DNA from: Paraglaciecola arctica BSs20135
GTDB lineage: Bacteria > Pseudomonadota > Gammaproteobacteria > Enterobacterales > Alteromonadaceae
Length of the DNA stretch: 64,000 nt
Assembly: GCF_000314995.1 (NCBI RefSeq)
Contig: NZ_BAEO01000029.1
Coordinates: 62,001 to 126,000, forward strand
Direction of reading: 5' to 3'
Below the pieces are notes generated by a model. That model searched no databases, was not told the DNA's origin, and saw nothing but the letters and a program-made list of their open reading frames with translations. The position numbers and the translations under genes were made by a program. Below, piece after piece: positions 1 through 8,750 of this stretch (positions within the stretch are counted from its first letter, which is position 1; each line of letters begins with the position of its first letter).

Positions 1-51
1 TATTTTTACCTTTAGTTTTATTTCTAAGGAGCCTTTGAAATTGAAGCTCAT

Positions 52-80
52 GAGTAGTGCCTTGATGCACTACTCTTTTT
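52..80 (+). terminator. Rho-independent terminator of a gene left of the window
   Basis: A perfect 9-bp stem (GAGTAGTGC at 52-60, GCACTACTC at 67-75) with a 6-nt loop is followed directly by TTTTT. The T run lies on the + strand, so it most likely ends a + strand gene lying to the left. It could also slow transcription leaving the minus-strand EAL-HDOD gene that ends at 136. Confidence 0.8.
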
Positions 81-135
81 ACCTTTTCCGTAATACAATA
101 TATATTCAATTGCGGCTACAACTACCCTAACGCCC

Positions 136-1359
136 TCAGTGAATTGCAGATATCCTAAGGTCTGCCCAATTTAAAGCCTCTTGGAATACACTACTAGACT
201 GTTCGGTTTCAACTCCTAGTTGTTGGCAATACAGTTCAATATTTTGCCAGTCTGCTTTTTCAAATAATTCACATAGTTTTAAAAATTTGGCCGATTCACC
301 TTTGCGATTAATGATGGCATCTTTCATCTCTTGTTGTAGGGGTAACTTGCCCATAAGTTCTTGAATATCACCATCCACCATAGCGTCGATTAAGGATAAT
401 AATCCAATTAAAAATGCAGATGATTGTGAATGCGTTGGCAAGGATGCTTGTACCATTAACTCACAAAAGCGTGCTCTAGATAAGGCCATAACAGTTAACT
501 CTTTGGGTTTACCAACCGAAAATTGAGCGGTAAACAGCAAAAATATAAAACGTTTTAACTCTTCAAAACCTAGAACTAATATGGCTTGTTTTATGGATAC
601 TATGGAAACATCACGTTTAAAGATGGGTGATTTTACATAGCGCAGTAATTTAAAAGATAAATTGACTTCATTTTCAAAAATAGAAGTGATCTTTTTAACA
701 TCAACGTCGTCTTTATTAATTTCGGACAACAAGTTAACCACAGCAACTTGAGAAGGGTTAAAAGCAATAGTCTTTATCACTTCTGGTCGACTAAAAAAGT
801 AGCCTTGAAAATACTCACAACCAATACTCAAGGCGTGTTGAAACTCAGCATATGTCTCAATTTTTTCAGCTAATAACTTAATATGAGAGTAAGAGCGTAA
901 TACATTTATGATTTCCTGAAACTGCTGTTCAGATGTCAGAGAATAGTCGAGTTTTATAATATCCACATAAGGGAAAAAATGCATCCATCTGGGATCATGT
1001 TCGTAATCATCCAAGGCAATGGTATAACCTTTTTCTTTTAAATCGATACAAGCTGCAAGCAGCTTTTTACCTGGTTTAGCTGTTTCGAGTATCTCCACCA
1101 CAATCTTTTCTCTATCCAATAACAAAGGATAACCATTAATTATAGAATCATGGGTAAAATTGATAAAGGCTAAAGATCCTTGAGTCAAACTTTCTAAGCC
1201 TAAATTAAACTCTAAGCCTTCGATGATTTTGGCAGTGGCTTCCTCTTCATTTATGTGTTTTGGAAAATAATTGTCCAAACTATCCCGTAGCAATAATTCA
1301 TAAGCGAATAAATCTTTTTCTTTATCCAAAATAGGCTGGCGTGCCACATAAAAATTCAA
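136..1359 (-). CDS. EAL-HDOD signalling protein (YuxH-like)
   Basis: This 407-residue protein has the YuxH-type layout: an EAL-like domain at about residues 1-195 and an HDOD domain at about 200-390. The N-terminus carries the family signature ARQPILD and YELLLRD. The EAL motif is degenerate (AYELL in place of EAL; later IALDDY and LAEKIE), so it more probably binds than cleaves cyclic di-GMP; that is inferred from family knowledge. HDOD domains are usually regulatory, non-catalytic relatives of HD hydrolases. The gene stands alone, with about 230 bp separating it from the next minus-strand gene, and has no transmembrane segment. Confidence 0.85.
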   Translation of the reverse strand: MNFYVARQPILDKEKDLFAYELLLRDSLDNYFPKHINEEEATAKIIEGLEFNLGLESLTQGSLAFINFTHDSIINGYPLLLDREKIVVEILETAKPGKKLLAACIDLKEKGYTIALDDYEHDPRWMHFFPYVDIIKLDYSLTSEQQFQEIINVLRSYSHIKLLAEKIETYAEFQHALSIGCEYFQGYFFSRPEVIKTIAFNPSQVAVVNLLSEINKDDVDVKKITSIFENEVNLSFKLLRYVKSPIFKRDVSIVSIKQAILVLGFEELKRFIFLLFTAQFSVGKPKELTVMALSRARFCELMVQASLPTHSQSSAFLIGLLSLIDAMVDGDIQELMGKLPLQQEMKDAIINRKGESAKFLKLCELFEKADWQNIELYCQQLGVETEQSSSVFQEALNWADLRISAIH

Positions 1360-1591
1360 AATAATTTATTCCAGTTAAGATGACTAATCATAATTCATAC
1401 TCTTAAAATTCCTCTAGAGCAGCGTGTCAGAAATAAAAGAACCTTTTATTTGACCGTTGAGCTTGCAACAATTATGTTAATTCTTCAAGGAAAGAACCTG
1501 TCACAATTGATACCCCCCAACATCTGATGGCAATCTACTTATACTAGATAAGTATAGATTTAGATCAATTCAGTGATAACTTTCGCAAACA

Positions 1592-4500
1592 TCAATTATT
1601 TAAATGAGAATAAATCACCCTTAAAGTATTATTCAACGAACGTTGCACTGTGGGCCAAGAGATTGAAATATTATCAACTAGGCCCTGACGACAGTCTGCT
1701 TCTAACCTGGTTACCACATCAGTTAATGCCTCAGAATTCACTTTATTAGCCACCAGTACCAACTTACGAGCACCACGTAAAATAGCAGTCACATCGTCTT
1801 CATCTATCGCATTGTCAGTTTCTTTAATACCGTTTTCCAACTCTTCCATTAGCTCATTTAAAGCAACCGGCAATGGTTTAGTCACATTTTGATTTTGTAA
1901 ATAGGGCAATAAATCGAACCATACTGCGGGGTTAGATGGCATCTCAATTTTGGCTATTTCAGATGGTGCTTTATTTACTTGTACAGGTTGTTGTTCAATG
2001 GCTTGTTGTAGCTCTTCCTTATGTGCAGTCAGCAATGCGCTCTCTTGTTCAGCTAGTTTAGCCTGATTTGACTCCAACTCTTGTTTTGCTTCTTGCAGGG
2101 CACTTTCTTTATCACTTAATTGCGATTGGCTGTTGTGTAAATCCTGTTCCAGTTTTTGTAATTGCTCTGCTAATTCAGCGTGATCACTGTGTTGATCATT
2201 TAGACTTTCTTTGCTGTTTGAATATTCTTGTTGTACCGCTTGTAATTGCTCGGTTAATTGCGCTTGTTTTTCTTCAAGAGAATGAATACTTTTTTCACTT
2301 CCCTGCAGACTCTGCTGTTGCTGTTCGAGCTGTTCTTGTAACTTACGTTCATGTTCTTCTTGTTGTTGTATACGTTGCTGCAACTGCTCTGCTTCGTTTC
2401 GGGCGTGATTGAGTTCATCTTGTAGCTTTTGTTCGCCTGACTGGGTTTCTGAAACTTGTGACTCAGCTTGTTGAAGCTGTTGTAAGTTACCTTCCAACTT
2501 TTGTTGCATTTGACTGTTTTGCTTTTCAGCTTCAATCAAGGCCTGCTGCAATTGTAATTTTTGTTGTTCAATTTCTGCATGATGTTTACGCCATTGTTCA
2601 TCGCTGCCTTCAATCATTTCTTTTTGTTTGACCGCACGACTTTCTACATCAGTTAGTTCAACGGTTAATTGTTCAAGTTTCTGTTGTTGTTCTAAACGCG
2701 CCAGTTTTTCGTCATCTGCTTGGCGTTTAATTTCGTCTAAATTACCTTGGGTATTTTGTAGTTGTTGTCGTTTAGCCTCGACTTCATCTTGCAAGGCTTG
2801 TTGTTGTTTTTGCCAATCTTGGTCGCTCTGAGCAATTTTTTGTTGCTGCTGGGTGCTTTGAAGCTCCATTTCTGCAAGCTCATTTTGTAATTTATCAAAC
2901 AGTGCAAGCTGCTGTTCTTTCTCGGCTTTTTCTGCTGCTTTTTCTGCTTCTGTTTGCTGTTTGGTTTGTGACAACAATTGTTCCGTTTGTTGTAATTGTT
3001 CTTGTTTAGCGATCAGCTCTTGTTGCACTTTTTGTTGTTGTATCTGCCATTCTTCATCACTTTTTGCCATCTGTTGTTGCTGTTGTGCGTTGCGTGTTTC
3101 CATTTCACTTAATTCACTTTGCAACTTTTCAAACAAGCTTTGTTGTTGTTTTTTCTCTGCTTCTGTTTGTTCTTTTGCTTGGCTCAAATTTTGTTCAGTT
3201 TCTTGCAATTGTTGCTGCTTGGCTTTGAGCTCTTGCTGCATATTTTCTTGTTGTTGCTGATATTCGCTATCCCTTTGAGCTATTTGTTGCTGCTGCTGGG
3301 TATTACGCTGTTCCACTTCTGCGAGTTCTGTTTGGAGTTTTTCGAACAGGGCTAATTGTTGCTCTTTATCCGCTCTTTCTTTTTCACTTTGTTCTTTGGC
3401 TTGCTGCAAGGTGCGCTCGGTATCTTGCAATTGCTGTTGTTTAGCGGCTAGTTCTTGTTGAATTTGTTGCTGTTGTGCCTGCCACTCTTGTTCAGTTTCT
3501 GCCATTTTTTGCTGTTGCTGCTGACTGTTATTTTCCATTTCAGACAGTTCTTTTTGCAATATTTCTAATTGATTTTGCTGTTGTTGTTTGGCTACTTTTT
3601 CTTGTTCGGCTGCTTGTTTAGTTTCGTCTAAAACTTGTTGCGTTTCTTGCAACTGCTGTTGTTTTTCCTCTAATTCTTGCATCAACTGGCTTTGCTGTTG
3701 TTGCATATCGCCTTTTTGTTGATTCGACATTTCTTCGAATTTTTGCATTTCATTTTGTAAATGTTCTACATGACGTACTTTATTAGATAACTCTGACTCA
3801 GCTATTTTATAAGTCTGCTCTAGGTTTCTGCGTTGCTCTTCTGCTTGTTCACTGGCTTTACGTTGATTAACCAATAATTGACGTAATTTTTCAGTGGTAT
3901 TGCCAGAACTTGTTAACTCAGACTGCAATGAATTTATTTGTCCACCCACTTCATTTATCTGCAGATCTTTTTGTTCAATAGACTCTTTAAGTCCATCAAT
4001 TTCTGCCACAAAGTTTTCCATCTTAGATTGTTGGCTGAGTTGTTGTTGTTTAAGGTTCTCGGCATTGCGCTCACTTTCAAGCAACTCTTGTTGCGCCGTT
4101 TTGTACTTTTTCTCACTGTTTTGCAGGGCATCTGATATTTGATTGCGCTGCGCCTGTAAACCAGACACTTTAGCTGTGGACTCTTCTAATTGCGTGGCCA
4201 ACTCACTGTTAGCGTTCTGCGCCTCACTAAGCTGAGAACGACTTTGATTGTAATCTTGTTGCAGTTCTTGCAGATTATCGGTGACACTCTGATGAGCCTG
4301 TTGCAAGTCACTAAATTCGCTTTGTTTTTCTGATAAGTCATCTTGGGCTGCTTGTAGTTTTGACTCTGTATCTGCCAAGTTTTTCATTTTGGACGCTAAC
4401 TGATCTTGACTGCTGCGCAATAACTGCTGCTTCTCAGCGATTTCTTTCTCTGCAGCTTGGTGCAAGTTCAGCGCCTCAATTCGCGCTTCATCCGCCTGCT

Positions 4501-6595
4501 GTAAATCTCTAAAGTCGGTCCAAATACATAGAATTGAATCGAATTCTTGGCCCTTGTACATAGGTACATAAGTCGCGTGGCAAGGTAAAGGCTCCAGTCC
4601 TACTCGATGCTCCCATTGTAATGATTTGGCCTGACCATCCAATTTAACTTTGGATATATGCCTTTCTAGCTCTTCAGAAGCTTGTTGGTCTAGATTTAAC
4701 GCTTCAGCATAAGGTGTGCTACCGAATAAATCATGTTCATCTTCTATATTAAAAAATGCGCAAGCGGCAGGATTCAATTTAGTAAAACCTTGTTCACCCA
4801 AAATTGCCATTGGCATACTGCTGTGTTGCAACAAACCATCGAATTTATCTTGATGGAACTGTTCTTTAGTACGATCCGAAATCCAGCACAAGTACTCTTG
4901 GGTTTCATTATTGAGTAAATCGACATGTAACTCACTAGGATGCAACTCGTCATTTTTACCTTTTAATTGCGCCACAAAACCACGTAATCTGCCGCTTTGA
5001 TGAATTTGTTTAGCAGCTTTTCCTGCATTACTAGAGTCGTTAAACAATTGATAAAACGTGTCTTTCTTCAATTCCCTTTCACTTAATCCGAGTCGATCAG
5101 TCATAGCAATATTAGCTCTAACAATGCGATCGTCGGCATCAATAGTCGCAACAGCAACAGGCGCTAAATCCAATATTGTTATGAAATGTTTTCGCTCTTG
5201 TTCAAGCTGACTTTTGGCACGTTTAAGTTCGGTCACATCTTGGATCACCCCCACAACACCGGCTCGTTTTTTATTCTTACCTGAATAAAACTTTAATTTT
5301 AACTTAAGTGTGTGCAGCACCTCATCAGCCAACTGTAATTCGAATTCTTTATCATGCCCTACATTCACAGAACTAAAATTGGAATTATTTTCTGAATGCA
5401 GACGAGTTATCTCAGTGGGTAACATGTCTAATTCTTGGATGGTTTTATTTTCTATTTTTGAGAATTTTTGTTTAAACAACGACTCAAAAGCGGCATTACA
5501 AGCAATGAATCTATTTTGCTCATCCAGCAAATAAACTGGATTCGGACTGGTTGCTAACAAAGTGTTAACTTGTTGCTGGCTAGCATGATGCATAGCTTTA
5601 TATTGTTCTAAATCTGAGAGGTTTTGCACAATAAAATCTAAACGCGTGGTTTCACCTTTATCATTTTTCTTCCTACTCAATCCAATAAACCTTAATGGGA
5701 TGGTGTCTTGTTGTTGCGCTTCTTTTGGTTCACTCCCCTGAGTGTCTATGTGGTTTTTATCTATCAGTAAAAACTCGCAGCTAATGTCCATTTGATGCTG
5801 TTTTTTACTCGTTTCTAAGGCCTTATCCCATTCCAACGCTGCTTTAATGCTAAGCATTTTCTTTAACTGATTGAGCTCACCACTCAAGGGTTCTGCTGCT
5901 AAAAGTAAATCAGCAAACAACTGATCTGTAGTAAAAGTATTGTTATCAAAGTCAATAGTCAGCTTAGCTAAACCACTTTGGTGCAATCCAAGATTTAAGC
6001 TGTTTAAATTAGAAGATTGTTGCTCAATTTGATGATGATAATTACTTACATCAGCAAGAGAAATCACGCTAGCTATTCCATCATTAACAACGGACTGCTT
6101 AGTAAATCCTAATTGCAATTGACGTTTACTAGCTGCCACATAGGTTTGCAAAGGCACATACTGAGTAGATCCTAAAGCGGTGTTAATTGATTCATGCACA
6201 TCTTGAGCAAACACCTCAATCAAAGGTTTTCCAATTAACTTGTCTTCTTTACTGCCAAGAAAAAATGCCGCCACTCGATTAGCAAAAATAATTTCACCCG
6301 CCTGATTGACGTGCAACATGCCAACCTTGAAATCGTTGAGAAGTGATTGTTTATCTGACAATTCTTTACAGTGCGTTTGCTGCTTTTTACGTGCGTTACT
6401 GAGTTGAACTTTAAAGATAATGGCCAACAATAATAATAAAACCAACACAACTGCGAACGCCACAAGTCCAATTTTTATGGTATCAGGGCTTTGTTCAAGT
6501 ACTTTTTGGCTAAGCGCAAAACTGGCAGGGCTGACGAATCCAAAAAAAATGCATAAAACCTTTAAAAACATACTGTTCCAAACACGGCGTGCCAT
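1592..6595 (-). CDS. Giant membrane PAS / Gln-rich coiled-coil protein with Hpt-like C-terminus
   Basis: About 1,667 residues. The N-terminus has a signal-anchor-like stretch and a strong transmembrane helix (about residues 40-65, rich in V/L). Three to four PAS-like segments follow (about 85-190, 345-460, 470-590, 595-710). An extremely Gln-rich coiled coil runs over roughly residues 715-1530. The last ~120 residues are helical and resemble an Hpt four-helix bundle (AILRGARKL...), but no phospho-accepting His is present at the expected place. There is no HisKA, HATPase, GGDEF or methyl-accepting domain, so the output is unknown. An in-frame TTG at 6610 precedes this start; ATG at 6595 with GGGAAAG upstream is preferred. 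It could be a sensor scaffold or polarity factor; I do not recognise a named family. Confidence 0.75.
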   Translation of the reverse strand: MARRVWNSMFLKVLCIFFGFVSPASFALSQKVLEQSPDTIKIGLVAFAVVLVLLLLLAIIFKVQLSNARKKQQTHCKELSDKQSLLNDFKVGMLHVNQAGEIIFANRVAAFFLGSKEDKLIGKPLIEVFAQDVHESINTALGSTQYVPLQTYVAASKRQLQLGFTKQSVVNDGIASVISLADVSNYHHQIEQQSSNLNSLNLGLHQSGLAKLTIDFDNNTFTTDQLFADLLLAAEPLSGELNQLKKMLSIKAALEWDKALETSKKQHQMDISCEFLLIDKNHIDTQGSEPKEAQQQDTIPLRFIGLSRKKNDKGETTRLDFIVQNLSDLEQYKAMHHASQQQVNTLLATSPNPVYLLDEQNRFIACNAAFESLFKQKFSKIENKTIQELDMLPTEITRLHSENNSNFSSVNVGHDKEFELQLADEVLHTLKLKLKFYSGKNKKRAGVVGVIQDVTELKRAKSQLEQERKHFITILDLAPVAVATIDADDRIVRANIAMTDRLGLSERELKKDTFYQLFNDSSNAGKAAKQIHQSGRLRGFVAQLKGKNDELHPSELHVDLLNNETQEYLCWISDRTKEQFHQDKFDGLLQHSSMPMAILGEQGFTKLNPAACAFFNIEDEHDLFGSTPYAEALNLDQQASEELERHISKVKLDGQAKSLQWEHRVGLEPLPCHATYVPMYKGQEFDSILCIWTDFRDLQQADEARIEALNLHQAAEKEIAEKQQLLRSSQDQLASKMKNLADTESKLQAAQDDLSEKQSEFSDLQQAHQSVTDNLQELQQDYNQSRSQLSEAQNANSELATQLEESTAKVSGLQAQRNQISDALQNSEKKYKTAQQELLESERNAENLKQQQLSQQSKMENFVAEIDGLKESIEQKDLQINEVGGQINSLQSELTSSGNTTEKLRQLLVNQRKASEQAEEQRRNLEQTYKIAESELSNKVRHVEHLQNEMQKFEEMSNQQKGDMQQQQSQLMQELEEKQQQLQETQQVLDETKQAAEQEKVAKQQQQNQLEILQKELSEMENNSQQQQQKMAETEQEWQAQQQQIQQELAAKQQQLQDTERTLQQAKEQSEKERADKEQQLALFEKLQTELAEVEQRNTQQQQQIAQRDSEYQQQQENMQQELKAKQQQLQETEQNLSQAKEQTEAEKKQQQSLFEKLQSELSEMETRNAQQQQQMAKSDEEWQIQQQKVQQELIAKQEQLQQTEQLLSQTKQQTEAEKAAEKAEKEQQLALFDKLQNELAEMELQSTQQQQKIAQSDQDWQKQQQALQDEVEAKRQQLQNTQGNLDEIKRQADDEKLARLEQQQKLEQLTVELTDVESRAVKQKEMIEGSDEQWRKHHAEIEQQKLQLQQALIEAEKQNSQMQQKLEGNLQQLQQAESQVSETQSGEQKLQDELNHARNEAEQLQQRIQQQEEHERKLQEQLEQQQQSLQGSEKSIHSLEEKQAQLTEQLQAVQQEYSNSKESLNDQHSDHAELAEQLQKLEQDLHNSQSQLSDKESALQEAKQELESNQAKLAEQESALLTAHKEELQQAIEQQPVQVNKAPSEIAKIEMPSNPAVWFDLLPYLQNQNVTKPLPVALNELMEELENGIKETDNAIDEDDVTAILRGARKLVLVANKVNSEALTDVVTRLEADCRQGLVDNISISWPTVQRSLNNTLRVIYSHLNN
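2590..3700 (-). repeat. Degenerate tandem repeats of ~215-235 bp inside the coiled-coil gene
   Basis: The coiled-coil section is built from about five copies of a 71-79-residue unit. Each copy contains an aromatic landmark (EW or DW, once EY), then Q-rich helix, then KxQQLQxT, then FEKLQ or FDKLQ with ELAEME. Landmarks on DNA fall near 3480, 3260, 3050, 2812 and 2592, giving spacings of roughly 213-237 bp. The repeats are diverged and in frame. They explain the many long, meaningless Cys-rich open frames on the opposite strand. Confidence 0.75.
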
Positions 6596-6737
6596 TGAAC
6601 ACTTTCCCAATAAACTGATGACTAGGTAGCAGAATATAACAGTGATATGCGGTGAAATAGAAGTGATAGTGCAACAAAGTATGAAGAATAATACCTAGCA
6701 ATGCTTAATTTTGACTTTATCGCTATTTATTTTTGAA

Positions 6738-7223
6738 CTACTCAGTTGAATTACCGCGCTTTGTTTGTGCTTCAATCTGCACAACTTGTTCATCAAGCTT
6801 ATCCAAAATTTTCATTAAATCTTTATGTTCACTGGCGTCCAGTACTCCCGTCAGTTCCCTTTCCCATTGCAGCGCTTTAGGTACAATTTTTTGATAAAGC
6901 GTCTTACCTTGGGCAGTTAAAGACAGATATGCTGCGCGATTATCTTTGGTGTCAGTTTTCCTTATCAAATACTGTTTACTTTCTAACACTTTCACCGCAC
7001 GGGATACTTTAGATTTATCCATAGAAGTGATCTCACCAATATCTTTGGAATACAGCTTTTGTTGTTGCGCTAACTGCGCCAATACTCGCCATTCTGGAAT
7101 GCTAATATCAAATTCTTGTTTATATATTTTGGATAATGCCAAGCTTATATTTGCAGCCAAATGCACCATTCTATAAGGAACAAATTGTTTGAGTTGCACA
7201 ACATCACTCTTTAAATTTTGCAT
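6738..7223 (-). CDS. MarR-family regulator of the homogentisate operon
   Basis: 161 residues with a MarR winged helix: DKSKVSRAVKVLESKQYLIR is the recognition helix and the start of the wing, followed by RAAYLSLTAQGK. The gene is divergent from hmgA-fahA-maiA across a 135-bp gap that contains a 21-bp imperfect palindrome. The position makes it the likely repressor of tyrosine/phenylalanine catabolism, with a pathway intermediate as inducer. That role is inferred from context, since MarR-type HmgR regulators occur next to hmgA in marine gammaproteobacteria. The start ATG is preceded by a T-rich stretch on the + strand and has only a weak ribosome-binding site. Confidence 0.85.
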   Translation of the reverse strand: MQNLKSDVVQLKQFVPYRMVHLAANISLALSKIYKQEFDISIPEWRVLAQLAQQQKLYSKDIGEITSMDKSKVSRAVKVLESKQYLIRKTDTKDNRAAYLSLTAQGKTLYQKIVPKALQWERELTGVLDASEHKDLMKILDKLDEQVVQIEAQTKRGNSTE

Positions 7224-7273
7224 GTTTTTTTACCTACTTATACCAATCCGCGTAAAGAATAAAATACACCACA

Positions 7274-7294
7274 ATCAAACTGAATAAGGTTGAT
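7274..7294. promoter_or_regulatory. Candidate MarR operator between marR and hmgA
   Basis: A 21-bp imperfect palindrome begins with ATCAA and ends with TTGAT, with matching CT/AG pairs inside (16 of 21 positions symmetric). It lies 65 bp before the hmgA start and 51 bp before the regulator start, where a repressor could control both. The size suits a MarR dimer; the assignment is inference. Confidence 0.45.
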
Positions 7295-7358
7295 AATAAC
7301 AGCAATATAGTTTCATATGAGAGTATATTGCAAACACATATTACAAAGGGGTAAATCT

Positions 7359-8663
7359 ATGACTAAGCCCATTGATATTTGTTATTCCCATGGGTTTAAC
7401 AACGAACATGAATCTGAAGCCTTGTCTGGTGCATTGCCTATTGGTCAGTTTAATCCACAAAAGTGTGCATACGGCTTGTATGCAGAACAATTTAGTAGCA
7501 CAGCCTTTACCGCCCCTAGACATGAAAACCGTCGCACATGGATGTACCGTATTCGACCATCAATCAGCATGGGTGACTATTCAGCTATTGATAAGGGTCT
7601 GCTGCGCACCGCACCTTTAAGCGGTAAACCTTGCCCACCAAATGTGATGCGCTGGAATGCACAACCCATTGCAGATACACCTACTGATTTTATTGATGGA
7701 CTTATAACTGTAGCGGCCAACGGCGATGCTAAAACCCAAATAGGCATTGGCATCCATCTTTATTCAGCGAATAAAGACATGGGCAATCGTTATTTTTGCA
7801 ATGCAGATGGCGAGTTATTATTTGTGCCCCAGCAAGGTGAATTAATAGCCCGCACCGAGTTAGGATTACTCCATGTGAAACCCGGTGAGATAATGGTTAT
7901 TCCTCGCGGCATTAAGTTTCAAATAGAACCCACAAATGAACCTATCCGTGGCTATCTTTGCGAAAACTACGGAGCGCCTTTTACCTTGCCAGAACGAGGA
8001 CCAGTGGGTGCTAATGGCTTTGCTAATCAGCGAGACTTTTATTACCCAACAGCCTGGTTTGAAGACAAAGAGCAAGCCAGTGGTTTAGTCACTAAGTTCT
8101 GCGGTGAGCTGTATCAAGCTGAACTAGATCATAGTCCTTTTGATGTTGTGGCTTGGGTGGGTAATAGCGCGCCATACAAATACGATTTATCCCGTTTCAA
8201 TGTGATCAACGCTGTGAGTTTTGATCATCCCGACCCCTCCATTTTTACGGTACTGACTTCCCCCTCAGAAACTCAAGGCACCGCCAATATGGATTTTGTT
8301 ATATTTCCACCACGTTGGATGGTCGCAGAAAATACCTTCAGACCACCTTGGTATCATCGTAATGTGATGAGTGAATTTATGGGTTTAGTGCATGGGGTAT
8401 ATGATGCAAAAGAAAAAGGCTTTGAACCGGGAGGTATGAGTTTACATAACTGTATGACACCCCATGGACCCGAAGCAGAGGTATTTGAAAAAGCCTCAAG
8501 TGCAGAACTGACTCCACAAAAATATGAGAATACATTGGCGTTTATGTTTGAGTCTCGCTATGTAATTGCGCCCACAGAATACGCGTTAAACTCAACCACA
8601 AGACAAAAAGATTATCTTGGTTGTTGGGGAAATCTTAAAAAACACTTTGATGGCAAGGCTTAA
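7359..8663 (+). CDS. hmgA: Homogentisate 1,2-dioxygenase
   Basis: This enzyme opens the ring of homogentisate to maleylacetoacetate using Fe(II) and O2. The 434-residue length fits the family. The C-terminal cupin carries the metal-ligand region, with HRNVMSEFMG followed by GVYDAKEKGFEPGG and LHNCMTPHGP, giving the expected His, Glu and His ligands. The start at 7359 (MTKPIDICYSHGF) is chosen because AAAGGGG stands just upstream; an earlier in-frame ATG at 7317 has no such site and would add 14 residues not typical of the family. It is the first gene of a three-gene pathway run with fahA and maiA. Its function is well supported by sequence and neighbours. Confidence 0.97.
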   Translation: MTKPIDICYSHGFNNEHESEALSGALPIGQFNPQKCAYGLYAEQFSSTAFTAPRHENRRTWMYRIRPSISMGDYSAIDKGLLRTAPLSGKPCPPNVMRWNAQPIADTPTDFIDGLITVAANGDAKTQIGIGIHLYSANKDMGNRYFCNADGELLFVPQQGELIARTELGLLHVKPGEIMVIPRGIKFQIEPTNEPIRGYLCENYGAPFTLPERGPVGANGFANQRDFYYPTAWFEDKEQASGLVTKFCGELYQAELDHSPFDVVAWVGNSAPYKYDLSRFNVINAVSFDHPDPSIFTVLTSPSETQGTANMDFVIFPPRWMVAENTFRPPWYHRNVMSEFMGLVHGVYDAKEKGFEPGGMSLHNCMTPHGPEAEVFEKASSAELTPQKYENTLAFMFESRYVIAPTEYALNSTTRQKDYLGCWGNLKKHFDGKA

Positions 8664-8672
8664 AAGCAGCGA

Positions 8673-8715
8673 CGAGCTTCTAGCTGCGAGCCTCGAGCTA
8701 AAAGCTAGAAACTCG
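8673..8715. repeat. Imperfect inverted repeat in the hmgA-fahA gap
   Basis: The arms at 8673-8685 and 8703-8715 pair over 12 of 13 positions (TTCTAGCT against AGCTAGAA, plus CGAG against CTCG). Further AGCT-rich copies (CGAGCT, TAGCTTGTAGCT) follow on both sides. The 87-bp gap consists almost wholly of this material. It looks like a short dispersed intergenic element rather than a terminator, because no T run follows and fahA must be transcribed. Confidence 0.55.
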
Positions 8716-8750
8716 TAGCTTGTAGCTAAAAACAATTTGAGAGAAAAAAT

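Noticed and set aside
2068-5534. Many Cys-, Leu- or Ser-rich open frames opposite the coiled-coil gene
   Set aside because: They are complements of CAA/CAG-rich codons of the Gln-rich protein, lack ribosome-binding sites and match nothing.
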